NCBI GenBank assembly: GCA_951812525.1
Contig: OX638316.1
Coordinates: 4,086,506-4,150,505, forward strand
Direction: 5' to 3'
DNA from: an uncultured Poribacteria bacterium
GTDB lineage: Bacteria > Poribacteria > WGA-4E > WGA-3G
Length of the DNA: 64,000 nucleotides
Below, piece by piece: positions 35,680-43,583 of the stretch (within the stretch, counting starts at the first letter, position 1; every line of letters begins with the position of its first letter). The position numbers and the translations under genes are program-made. A model generated the notes under the pieces. It was not told the DNA's origin and did no database searches. It saw only the letters and a program-made list of their open reading frames with translations.

Positions 35680-37521
35680 CTACTGATACCAATGTGCCTG
35701 TGCCCTGAAAAATTGGGCGTAGAGCCCATCTCTGGCAAGCAGGGCATCGTGCGTGCCATCCTCAACAATTTTACCCGCATCTAATACCAAGATACGGTCT
35801 GCGAGACGTGCCGATCCGATACGGTGTGAAATCAGGAACGTCATCCGTCCGGCTGCGAGTTGAACAAAACGTTGGTAAAGCTCAACTTCGGCTTGCGGAT
35901 CCAAGGCGGCGGTCGGTTCGTCAAGCACCAGTACTTGCGGATTTCGGACCAAAGCCCGTGCGAGCGCAATCTTTTGCCATTCACCGCCAGATAACTCGAC
36001 ACCTGTGCCTTCTTCACCGAGTGATGGATCCAGAAATGTATCTAAACCGAGGGGAAAGGTTTGAAACCGATCCTCAAGCCCCACTCCATTGATAACACCG
36101 CGAAGTGCTTCGTCGTCGATGTGGAAGTTCGGAGGACCCGGGTTCAATTCTTCTCGCACAGGCCTACGGAACCGTGCGAAATCTTGAAAGACTGCGGCGC
36201 AGTTCTGAGCAATCTGTTCGGGTGCGACTGCAGCGACCTGTGTACCATCATAGCGGACAGTCCCCTCATCGGGTTGGTACAAACCGAGTAACAATTTAAT
36301 GAGCGTCGATTTACCCGCACCGTTGACACCGACGATACTGACGATCTCACCCGGACTGACATGAAAATTTATGTCCCGTAATACATCTTCGGCACTCTCT
36401 GAGTATCGGAACCGCAGATTGCGGACTTCTAATCCGTCCTGTAGGGGTTGTGGAAACGTCTCGGTTCCTGACTCGCTCTGATCGGTTTTCGCCCGTTCAA
36501 GGAAGGCGTGCAGATCTTGCATCAACGGCAAATCTACCAGTACATCTTGGACGGCACTGAGCAAACTCTCAAGATTATTTTGAAAGGTCGCTGCTGCACC
36601 GATGAGGACGACATAATCTCCGAGCGTTAGTTGTCCCTCCACAATCCGAGCCGCAAGAATAAAAATTGCTATTGAATAGGCAAGCACTTCGGCGATAGTG
36701 GTGCCGATGGAGGCTCTCGCTTCTACCCAAGACTTCCCTAACGATTCTTTACGCCATTTTTGGTGGTCGGCTTGCCAGCGTCCCAAAAGACGATCATAAA
36801 GTCCATAGAGTCGGACTTCCTGCCCAGATGATGAACCGAGCAATAAACTCAGCATGTAAGCCATCATACGACGGATAGGTGTCGCATCGTAATCGTGGAT
36901 GTACCCGCTCTCGGCTGACCTAACCTTGAGCCAAGCAGAAGGTATTGCAGGTAAGACCACGACGAGAACCAGCAGCGGATCAGCGATCCACAGCAGGACG
37001 CCATACCCAACAAGCGTTACACAGAGTTGTCCGATCTCTGTGAGGAACCGCAGCATATTGGTCATCCGATGGTCGAGTGCCTGTCGCGATCGCTGTATCA
37101 AATCATAAGTCTGCGGTTGATCAAAAAGCGCAAAATTGATGTGTGTTGCGGCTTCGATCAAGGCGCGCTGTTGGTGGAGCCTAATGCGGTTCTGCATCTT
37201 CCATCGCAGGTAGCTATCATAAGTACCCGTTACATTCCTGAGAATCGCCAGAAGGGCTAATGCAATCACCCACGGTGCTGCGGTTCGTAAACTCGGTTCC
37301 GTTTCGTCGGCGAGAATCGCCGCAATGAGATTCACGAGTCCACGACTTGCCCAGAGCGTGCCAACAGGAATGCACCCATATATGAGTGTTATGATTGCTT
37401 GCATAATCGCGCCGAACGGACTGACATGCCATGCAACGAAGAAAAACCTGCGGAGCGTCTTCATTGCAGACGGGCGCGACGCTGATGCTGTATTGGGTGC
37501 GTGCCTATTTTCGGAAGCCAT
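35680..37521 (-). CDS. ABC exporter, fused permease-ATPase (half 1)
   Basis: A 613-residue ABC exporter half with six N-terminal helices and an ATPase: Walker A GVNGAGKSTLIKLL, signature LSGGEWQKIALARAL, Walker B VLVLDEPTAALDP, switch His in ISHRIGSA. Both nucleotide-binding sites of the pair keep the catalytic Glu, so neither is an obviously degenerate site. First gene of a minus-strand operon: exporter, exporter, MacB-type permease. An ECF-type promoter lies about 115 bases upstream, which ties export to the sigma/propeller circuit. Confidence 0.9.
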   Translation of the reverse strand: MASENRHAPNTASASRPSAMKTLRRFFFVAWHVSPFGAIMQAIITLIYGCIPVGTLWASRGLVNLIAAILADETEPSLRTAAPWVIALALLAILRNVTGTYDSYLRWKMQNRIRLHQQRALIEAATHINFALFDQPQTYDLIQRSRQALDHRMTNMLRFLTEIGQLCVTLVGYGVLLWIADPLLVLVVVLPAIPSAWLKVRSAESGYIHDYDATPIRRMMAYMLSLLLGSSSGQEVRLYGLYDRLLGRWQADHQKWRKESLGKSWVEARASIGTTIAEVLAYSIAIFILAARIVEGQLTLGDYVVLIGAAATFQNNLESLLSAVQDVLVDLPLMQDLHAFLERAKTDQSESGTETFPQPLQDGLEVRNLRFRYSESAEDVLRDINFHVSPGEIVSIVGVNGAGKSTLIKLLLGLYQPDEGTVRYDGTQVAAVAPEQIAQNCAAVFQDFARFRRPVREELNPGPPNFHIDDEALRGVINGVGLEDRFQTFPLGLDTFLDPSLGEEGTGVELSGGEWQKIALARALVRNPQVLVLDEPTAALDPQAEVELYQRFVQLAAGRMTFLISHRIGSARLADRILVLDAGKIVEDGTHDALLARDGLYAQFFRAQAHWYQ

Positions 37522-37858
37522 TGATGTTTGTCCTCGTTTTCATCTTCAGGCACTCAAGCCTTCTTTTTTTTACATACGAACAACTTTAATCAATCTGTAA
37601 GTAAAAACTTCACTAAATTTAAACGCTTTGATTGAAGTGACGTAACTTCGTGTCATAAAGTGGCATTATTTCGAGAACAGGTATCGCGATTCGGAGATCG
37701 CTCCTACAGAAGAAAAATTCCGAGAACACAATTGTGATTTTCTTTTGTACTTCTTAAAAATATGTTATACTTTAGTATACAGACTTTTGACACGGCTTGC
37801 ATGCGAAATCTTGCTATACAAAAGTTAGAACCGTCAAAGGTTCAATTGGGAGGCTAAC
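37522..37858. other. divergent intergenic region with ECF promoter and hairpin repeat
   Basis: Between the minus-strand exporter operon and the plus-strand PhyH gene. It carries ECF promoter P4 (37638-37664), a copy of the GCGATT-loop-AATCGC-type hairpin repeat followed by CTCCTACAGAA (37685-37712), and an AT-rich stretch with TTGTAC and TATACT near 37745-37775 that could serve the PhyH gene (15-base spacing, weak). Confidence 0.5.
37638..37664 (-). promoter_or_regulatory. ECF-type promoter P4
   Basis: Minus strand: TGCCACT (core at 37660-37664; GCCAC instead of GCAAC), 16 bases, CGTCA (37638-37642), then CTTCAATCAA. Apart from the -35 change and a one-base shorter spacer it matches P1 and P3. 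The target is the ABC exporter operon, with a leader of about 110 bases. Confidence 0.62.
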
Positions 37859-38677
37859 ATGGAACAGCATATATCTGATGAACAGTGGGAACATTATTGG
37901 GAAAACGGCTACGTGCGTATCGGACAAATCGCCACAGATGCCGAACTCGCAAAACTGCAGCAGCAGATGGATGACATCATGCTCGGTAAAGCCCAGATAG
38001 ATTATGACCAGATCATGATGCAACTTGATCGTGAGCCGGGTAAAAACTCACCGGGACCCCAGTCTAAAGGGCACAAGGGACCGACGTTGCTATATCGGAA
38101 AATACAGAATCTGGAACTCGATCCGATTTTCTTGGAATACCTCCAGAAACCGATTTTCCAAGAGGTCTGTGCAAAGATTTACGGAGACGATACCCCTGTT
38201 GCCTGTTTCCGTGCAATGTTCATGAATAAACCCGCACACGAAGGCACGCAGCTTTCATGGCATCAAGACAGATGGAGAGACCTCGATCGCGACCCACAGA
38301 TTACCATCTATACCGCTTTGGATCCAGCAACCCTTGCAAACGGTTGTGTGCATATCATCCCACAGTCGCACAAGAGACTTATCAATCCCGAAAATGGATC
38401 TGGGTTTCTGACGCAGGAACATATTGATGACATCGTGGCGAAGGCTACACCGGAACCGCTGGAACTCAAAGCCGGAGAAGTCGTCCTACTCCACAATTGG
38501 ATGCTGCATAGTTCCGGGACAAATGACTCAGATATTCCACGGCGGGCATTCAGTGTCTGCTACATGCATGGTGAGACGAAGTCGGATCGCGGGCATAGTT
38601 TCGCGCGCGTGTTCGGCGATGGCGCGATTAGCGTTGACGATTTATCGAAGTTTAAGTTTGAAAGTCCAATCGTTTAG
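37859..38677 (+). CDS. phytanoyl-CoA dioxygenase (PhyH) family protein
   Basis: A 272-residue Fe(II)/2-oxoglutarate oxygenase: His135 and Asp137 in SWHQDRWRD, distal His217 in NWMLHSSGTN, and the Arg pair in IPRRAFSV for 2-oxoglutarate. GGAGG lies 6 bases upstream of the ATG. The Gfo/Idh/MocA oxidoreductase gene begins 41 bases downstream, so these two probably act on the same sugar- or inositol-like compound; that is inference from adjacency. The most canonical PhyH sequence of the five. Confidence 0.9.
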   Translation: MEQHISDEQWEHYWENGYVRIGQIATDAELAKLQQQMDDIMLGKAQIDYDQIMMQLDREPGKNSPGPQSKGHKGPTLLYRKIQNLELDPIFLEYLQKPIFQEVCAKIYGDDTPVACFRAMFMNKPAHEGTQLSWHQDRWRDLDRDPQITIYTALDPATLANGCVHIIPQSHKRLINPENGSGFLTQEHIDDIVAKATPEPLELKAGEVVLLHNWMLHSSGTNDSDIPRRAFSVCYMHGETKSDRGHSFARVFGDGAISVDDLSKFKFESPIV

Positions 38678-38718
38678 GATTGGAAGCAGCCAAAATAGTA
38701 AACGAGAAGGAGAATAAT

Positions 38719-39723
38719 ATGGCGAAGATTCGACTTGCCATGATTGGGTGCGGCGGGAATTCCTCCGGTCACGCCAGACGCATGAATGCAAACCCCGACG
38801 TGCAAATCGTCGGCACCTGCGATGTGAATACAGACATCGCTAACGGCTATATCGATCGGAACCTGTCAGACCTGAGCCCACGTCCCGGTGCTTATGACAA
38901 TATCAGCAAATTGCTCGATGAAACATCACCCGACGCAGTGTGTATCTCTACACCGCATACACTCCATTTTGAACAAGGCATGCAGGCACTTGAAGCCGGT
39001 TGCCACGTTTTAATGGAGAAGCCGATGGTTACGGCTTCTAAAGATGCGTACACTCTCGCAGAGAAGGTACAAGAGACCGGGCTAATCCTCACTATCGGTT
39101 ACAACACCCCGTGTACGCCGAACTTCTATTACACGCGAGAGATTATACGTAGCGGTGAATTTGGCAAGCTGGAATTGGTCATCGGCTATATTACGCAAGG
39201 TTGGAAAGGTGGCACAACCGGAACGTGGCGGCAGAATCCGAAACTCTCTGGTGGCGGACAAGCTTATGATAGCGGTGCGCACCTTCTGAATAGTCTCTGC
39301 TGGTCAGTCGAGTCGAAAGTCGCTGAAGTCTACGCCTATACGGATAACCAGGACCGGGATGTTGACATCAATTCCTCGATTAACGTCAAGTTTGAAAATG
39401 GTGTGCTCGCTGCGATGGCGGTGAGCGGTAATTGCCCAAGTCCGGGCGGCACACACATGGCGTTGGTCTTTGAAAACGGCAGGATCGAGGTTGACGGTTG
39501 GAGCGGCGGTTGGATTCGCGTCTGGAAAGGTGGAGAAGCATTGGATCCGCCTCCGATTTCAGATGATATGTCCGCGGGGAGCCCTGATGATAACTTCATC
39601 GATACTATCTTGGGCAGAGCAGAACCCCGGACCAGTCCGATGAACGGGATTATTCAATCTGAATTGATGGATCTCATCTACGAATCCGCAGAATCAGGCG
39701 TACCGGCGCGTCCGGAGCGTTAG
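38719..39723 (+). CDS. Gfo/Idh/MocA family NAD(P)-dependent oxidoreductase
   Basis: A 334-residue dehydrogenase. The Rossmann domain starts AMIGCGGNSSGHARRM (GxGxxxxxH form), and HVLMEKPMV is the EKP motif that contacts cofactor and substrate. The C-terminal beta-sheet domain includes GWKGGTTGTWRQNPKLSGGG and YDSGAHLLNSLCW, where D-x-G-x-H is the usual catalytic element. Substrate is likely a sugar or inositol derivative. The start at 38719 has AGAAGGAG 6 bases upstream; an in-frame start 39 bases earlier overlaps the PhyH stop region. A hairpin terminator follows at 39760. Confidence 0.9.
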   Translation: MAKIRLAMIGCGGNSSGHARRMNANPDVQIVGTCDVNTDIANGYIDRNLSDLSPRPGAYDNISKLLDETSPDAVCISTPHTLHFEQGMQALEAGCHVLMEKPMVTASKDAYTLAEKVQETGLILTIGYNTPCTPNFYYTREIIRSGEFGKLELVIGYITQGWKGGTTGTWRQNPKLSGGGQAYDSGAHLLNSLCWSVESKVAEVYAYTDNQDRDVDINSSINVKFENGVLAAMAVSGNCPSPGGTHMALVFENGRIEVDGWSGGWIRVWKGGEALDPPPISDDMSAGSPDDNFIDTILGRAEPRTSPMNGIIQSELMDLIYESAESGVPARPER

Positions 39724-39759
39724 GATTGATAACATCTTGCTAAGAACACATAGATTGCA

Positions 39760-39790
39760 GGCGCGGTTTTTTAACTGCGCCTTCTGTATT
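39760..39790 (+). terminator. candidate terminator after Gfo/Idh/MocA gene
   Basis: GGCGCGGTT at 39760-39768 pairs with AACTGCGCC at 39773-39781 (one mismatch), followed by TTCTGTATTTG. The T tract is weak. Confidence 0.45.
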
Positions 39791-39856
39791 TGTTATCAGA
39801 ATCACTGGGTTCTGGCAAGTGTTTGCGGTACAGGTTCTTCTTTTGTGAAATCACAC

Positions 39857-41035
39857 TTAAGTTAGCGGTTTTAACGTCGCTCCTTCAGGACGGGGTGCCA
39901 TCGGTCGGATAGGCATTTTTTCGTAGGAACGATACGCAAGTTCAGCCAAATGCGGAGTCTCAATTCGGACATGTCCCTCCGCTCGTGAGTGCATAAGTGC
40001 ATCGAGAACACCCGTCACGAGCAGTGTCCGTTCCACAGGATACTGTGGCTCACCCGTCACGAACATCTCTTCAATATTCAGACTCAAATAACTAAAATGC
40101 CCATGTGGCGGTCCGTTCTGTAGGTAAAACTCCGTTGCATAGTGAGTATCACCCGCCCTCGCTGCGTAAGCGAAATCAGAGACGTAGCCGGTCAACATAA
40201 GCACCGTAGATTGAAACCCATCCCGATGTTCCAACAGAAACGCCGTTGGATTCGGGCAACCCTCTATAAATGGACTATCGGGACGATTCTCGATCTGTTC
40301 GCATGCCATCTCAGCTAATTCAAGAGACCATTTTCCCGCCTTGCCCGCTTCCCAGACCGCATCGCCTTCGAGACACTGAATAGCCACAATACCTGGCTCT
40401 CCGCCTTGACGACGCTCAATCATACACTGTAACGTCTCCAGCGAATGAAATCCGTAGGACTCTACACCGGCATAACCGATACCGATCGCCGAATCCAATG
40501 CTGTGTCGAGAGGGTGTTCTAAAAAGGGTTTCCGCCAAGAGAGCGGCAATGACGAACCCGCCATAAACGGCACATCCAGTGCTTTTGCACGATTATACAT
40601 CCAGATTGCGTCGTCCCAATTGTAGGAGAGGTGTTTATCACAGAAAACGGGGACGGACCTACTGCTTGATGCAAACACCCCACAAATCTGCTCGAACATA
40701 TAACGGCGCGGATACATGTGCTGCCCTATTTCGTTATACGGATAGTCGCCGTGTTCACCAATCAGTATCACACCATCGACAGCCAGTTCATTTCCACCGA
40801 GCGTTAGTGCCTGCCGGATACTCGGATAGATAGGGACGTTGTGCTCGGCTGCCAGACCGACGCCGATGTCCCGCTCGTCTACCTGATCAAGATAGATAGA
40901 CACCAATTCGACGCGAGGCATCCGATGTCCGGTATCTGTCGGAAACCCCTTCATATATTTGGTAGCAATCACATCGGCATGCGAGTGTTGATAATAGGTC
41001 GTGATGATTGCAGCAATTTTTTTAGGTTCCGCCAT
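39857..41035 (-). CDS. conserved hypothetical protein, Rossmann-like N-terminus
   Basis: A 392-residue cytoplasmic protein. It opens KKIAAIITTYYQHSHADVIA and contains AVDGVILIGEHGDYPYNEIG, SVPVFCDKHLSYNWDDA, PFMAGSSLPLSWR, GVESYGFHSLETLQCMIERR and VQ-type IQCLEGDAVW. These blocks occur in a conserved hypothetical family common in Planctomycetes- and Poribacteria-like genomes. The N-terminal half looks like a Rossmann/oxidoreductase-type fold, but no cofactor motif is certain. The many His, Asp and Glu in conserved blocks hint at an enzyme. It follows argB by 17 bases on the same strand, yet an arginine link is not obvious. Confidence 0.7.
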   Translation of the reverse strand: MAEPKKIAAIITTYYQHSHADVIATKYMKGFPTDTGHRMPRVELVSIYLDQVDERDIGVGLAAEHNVPIYPSIRQALTLGGNELAVDGVILIGEHGDYPYNEIGQHMYPRRYMFEQICGVFASSSRSVPVFCDKHLSYNWDDAIWMYNRAKALDVPFMAGSSLPLSWRKPFLEHPLDTALDSAIGIGYAGVESYGFHSLETLQCMIERRQGGEPGIVAIQCLEGDAVWEAGKAGKWSLELAEMACEQIENRPDSPFIEGCPNPTAFLLEHRDGFQSTVLMLTGYVSDFAYAARAGDTHYATEFYLQNGPPHGHFSYLSLNIEEMFVTGEPQYPVERTLLVTGVLDALMHSRAEGHVRIETPHLAELAYRSYEKMPIRPMAPRPEGATLKPLT

Positions 41036-41052
41036 TTTCGCCTCCCTCAGGA

Positions 41053-41928
41053 TTATCGAACGATTTCGGTGCCGATGCCACCCTCTGTGAAAATTTCAAG
41101 GAGCAGAGAGTGCGGAATTCTGCCATCAATAACATGCGTCTTGTAGACCCCACCCATGAGTGCTGTTGTGCATGCCTCTACTTTCGGAAGCATACCGCCT
41201 CCGATGAAACCGTCCTCTATGAATTGGTCTACCTCTCTTATATGAATCGTCGGAATCAGAGACGAGATATCCGATAGATCTCGAAGAATGCCGAGCGTAT
41301 CCGTCAGGAGAATCAACTTCTCTGCTTGGAACGCAGATGCGATTTCACCCGCCATTGTATCGGCATTGATATTATAGGTCTGGCCATCAACACCAACACC
41401 TATAGGCGAAACAACAGGGATATAACCTGCTCTGTCGAGTGCGGTGATCGACTCGGTGTTAACGCCGATAATTTTCCCCACGTATCCCAAGTCAACATCG
41501 GTTTTCTGTCCGTTTTCATCGGTAATCTGCGTCTCTTGTTTCTCGGCGAGAATCAGGTTAGCGTCTTTTCCAGACAGCCCAATGGCTTTCCCGCCGTGTT
41601 GGTTGATACGAGCAACGATCTGTTTGTTGATGGATCCGAGGACCATCTCAGCGATTTCAACCGTTTCCGCATCGGTTACACGGAGGCCTTGCACAAATTC
41701 TGGGACCTTTCCAACCTTATCCATCCACTCAGTGATTCGGGGTCCGCCACCGTGAACTATGATTGGACGGATACCGACGTATTTCATTAAAACGATGTCC
41801 TGCATAACGGAGTGGATAAGCGTCTCATCCTCCATTGCGGCACCGCCATATTTGATAACAATCCGGCGGTCATAAAAGCGGCGAATATAAGGTAAGGCTT
41901 CAATAAGAACTTCAGCAGTTCTGTTCAT
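41053..41928 (-). CDS. argB: acetylglutamate kinase
   Basis: A 291-residue amino acid kinase that phosphorylates N-acetylglutamate in arginine synthesis. The landmarks are all there: IVIKYGGAAMED (ATP-binding Lys and Gly), PIIVHGGGPRITEWM, FVQGLRVTDAETVEIAEMVL, INKQIVARINQHGGKAIGLSGKD, NINADTMAGEIASAFQAEKLILLTDTLGI and GGMLPKVEACTTAL. The length is standard. No other arg genes are in the window. GLRVTD with an N-terminal helix suggests the arginine-sensitive type, but this is uncertain. Confidence 0.95.
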   Translation of the reverse strand: MNRTAEVLIEALPYIRRFYDRRIVIKYGGAAMEDETLIHSVMQDIVLMKYVGIRPIIVHGGGPRITEWMDKVGKVPEFVQGLRVTDAETVEIAEMVLGSINKQIVARINQHGGKAIGLSGKDANLILAEKQETQITDENGQKTDVDLGYVGKIIGVNTESITALDRAGYIPVVSPIGVGVDGQTYNINADTMAGEIASAFQAEKLILLTDTLGILRDLSDISSLIPTIHIREVDQFIEDGFIGGGMLPKVEACTTALMGGVYKTHVIDGRIPHSLLLEIFTEGGIGTEIVR

Positions 41929-42089
41929 GTTTTTTAGTTTAGTCCTTTATTTTTTCCTATGGTGTATAATATATTATGATACGCCGCGCTTAGGGGTTTG
42001 TCAAATTAAATATAGTACGAGTTATGAGTTACAACGTAAATTCAATAAAGAGAGACTTGTACCGCAACCTGTTAGTTCGCGATGAATGC

Positions 42090-42108
42090 CACAAACTAAC
42101 GGTTTGTG
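42090..42108. repeat. short hairpin, CACAAAC-loop-GTTTGTG
   Basis: CACAAAC at 42090-42096 pairs with GTTTGTG at 42102-42108. It belongs to the same small palindrome family as 3385-3399 and 43277-43297, and lies upstream of the alcohol dehydrogenase gene. Confidence 0.5.
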
Positions 42109-42167
42109 CTACAATATACTTGCTGAAATCAGAAGACCGAAAATCATATTTCAAGGAATCTAAAATA

Positions 42168-43259
42168 ATGCAAATATCTGCACAAATTTCACATTTTCAC
42201 GGGGTAGGTATCCCTTTTGAGGTATGCGAGATGCCTGTCCCTGCCACCCCTAATGATGTTCTTGTCTGTATTTCACTTTCAACAATCTGTGGATCTGATC
42301 TCCACACGGTGTCGGGTCGCCGCGGGGCAGATACCCCGTGTGTGCTCGGACATGAGATTATCGGCACGCTTGAAGCACCGACACAGCTACGTTCTGCAAC
42401 TGGAGAAACACTACGCGAAGGAGATCGGGTTACGTGGAGCATGACGGCTGCCTGCGGAACGTGCGACTATTGTGCCAACCGGAATCTCCCGCAGAAGTGC
42501 GAAACAATGTTCAAATACGGACATGCGCGTAATGAAGGCGACTCGGCTCTATCTGGCGGATTCGCCACACATATTCTACTGCGTCCGGGGACAGCCATCT
42601 ACCGTATCCCTGATGCCGTGACCGACAGAGAGGCAGTGCCTATCAACTGCGCGCTTACGACTGTGGTAAACGGTTTACAGACTATCGGTATACACCACGG
42701 GGAAACAGCCGTTATCCACGGATCCGGTATGCTGGGTATCTACGCGGCGGCGTATCTGCGTGAAAACGGATACGAGCATGTTGCTGTTGTGGACATTAAC
42801 GAAAACCGTTTAGAGACTGCAAAACGTTTCGGGGCAACACACACTTTCAATCCAGACAAAGTATCTGTCTCTGAGATTGACGAAGCATTGAAAGAACTCA
42901 CAAATGGACGCGGTGCTGATCTCGGTGTAGAGGTGAGTGGCGTTACAATTGGGATCCCGAATCTGGTTACGTGGTTGGGTATCGGTGGACGCTGTTTGAC
43001 GCTCGGTTACGTCTATCCTGATGCCAATATTTCTGTTGATGCTCACCAACTCGTCACAAAATGCATAACGCTCCGAGGGGTTCATAACTATCACCCTACG
43101 ACTCTCGGCACTGCGCTCAATTTTATAGAATCAACCCGGACCCGTTATCAATTTGACAAACTCATTGGGAAGACGTATCAATTAGGGGATATTAACACCG
43201 CTTTTGCAGACGCCATGAATCAAGAGGCATTGCGTATCGCCATTGACCCGTCTTTGTGA
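42168..43259 (+). CDS. zinc-binding alcohol dehydrogenase family protein
   Basis: A 363-residue medium-chain dehydrogenase. CGSDLHT and GHE carry the catalytic zinc ligands, CGTCDYCANRNLPQKC the four structural-zinc Cys, and HGSGMLGIYAAAYL the NAD-binding loop; VVDINENRLETAK has the Asp that favours NAD. The CGSDLHTxSGRR stretch resembles alcohol dehydrogenases linked to phosphonate degradation, but no phosphonate genes are near. The start at 42168 is chosen because homology begins there and AAGGAA is upstream; the 48 preceding codons include a dispersed hairpin repeat and look non-coding. Confidence 0.88.
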   Translation: MQISAQISHFHGVGIPFEVCEMPVPATPNDVLVCISLSTICGSDLHTVSGRRGADTPCVLGHEIIGTLEAPTQLRSATGETLREGDRVTWSMTAACGTCDYCANRNLPQKCETMFKYGHARNEGDSALSGGFATHILLRPGTAIYRIPDAVTDREAVPINCALTTVVNGLQTIGIHHGETAVIHGSGMLGIYAAAYLRENGYEHVAVVDINENRLETAKRFGATHTFNPDKVSVSEIDEALKELTNGRGADLGVEVSGVTIGIPNLVTWLGIGGRCLTLGYVYPDANISVDAHQLVTKCITLRGVHNYHPTTLGTALNFIESTRTRYQFDKLIGKTYQLGDINTAFADAMNQEALRIAIDPSL

Positions 43260-43276
43260 ACAGGGAGATCTTTGTA

Positions 43277-43297
43277 GCACAAACTGTTAGTTTGTGC
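43277..43297. repeat. short hairpin, GCACAAAC-loop-GTTTGTGC
   Basis: GCACAAAC at 43277-43284 and GTTTGTGC at 43290-43297 form an 8-bp stem, 17 bases after the alcohol dehydrogenase stop codon. It could serve as a weak terminator without a T run, and belongs to the palindrome family at 3323 and 42090. Confidence 0.5.
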
Positions 43298-43320
43298 ATT
43301 CCATCGTATACTAACAGTGA

Positions 43321-43517
43321 CGTAGGTTGGGTTGAACGGAACTGAGAAATACCATGCCTATCTTCAACACATCAGTGAAACCCAACGCCATACTACCATA
43401 CTTTCAGAGAAAACGTTGGGTTTCACTCCATATCATTTGACAGGTTATGTTATGGATAAATACCGCTTATCCTTGAATCGATAGCTTTTGGAAACCAGCC
43501 GTTCAACCCAACCTACG
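43321..43517. repeat. MITE-like element with 19-bp perfect inverted ends
   Basis: CGTAGGTTGGGTTGAACGG at 43321-43339 is repeated in perfect inversion at 43499-43517, enclosing about 160 non-coding bases. A partial copy lies at 62697-62730, next to cas6, with the internal CGTTGGGTTTC block followed directly by the right end. This fits a miniature transposon. Confidence 0.6.
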
Positions 43518-43520
43518 ATA

Positions 43521-43578
43521 CTTGTCCCGAACAAGTTCGGGCGTCCGGATATAAATTATTGGAAAACTGAATGCCCCT
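43521..43578. repeat. right-end fragment of AGGGTCATTTAG-type element
   Basis: GGGCGTCCGGATATAAATTATTGGAAAACT here is found in the right end of the element at 63215-63397, though the last bases read GAATGCCCCT instead of AAATGACCCT. The left part is missing. Confidence 0.5.
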
Positions 43579-43583
43579 ATACT

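Larger units (their letters stand above)
43260..43583. other. intergenic region made of small repeat elements
   Basis: No gene. It holds the hairpin 43277-43297, a 197-bp inverted-repeat element (43321-43517), and a fragment of the AGGGTCATTTAG-type element (43521-43578), and then the IS982-family copy begins. It appears to be a landing zone for small mobile elements. Confidence 0.55.

Noticed and set aside
42024-42167. 48-codon extension of the alcohol dehydrogenase
   Set aside because: It runs through a dispersed CACAAAC hairpin and lacks homology-like sequence; start at 42168 fits the family.
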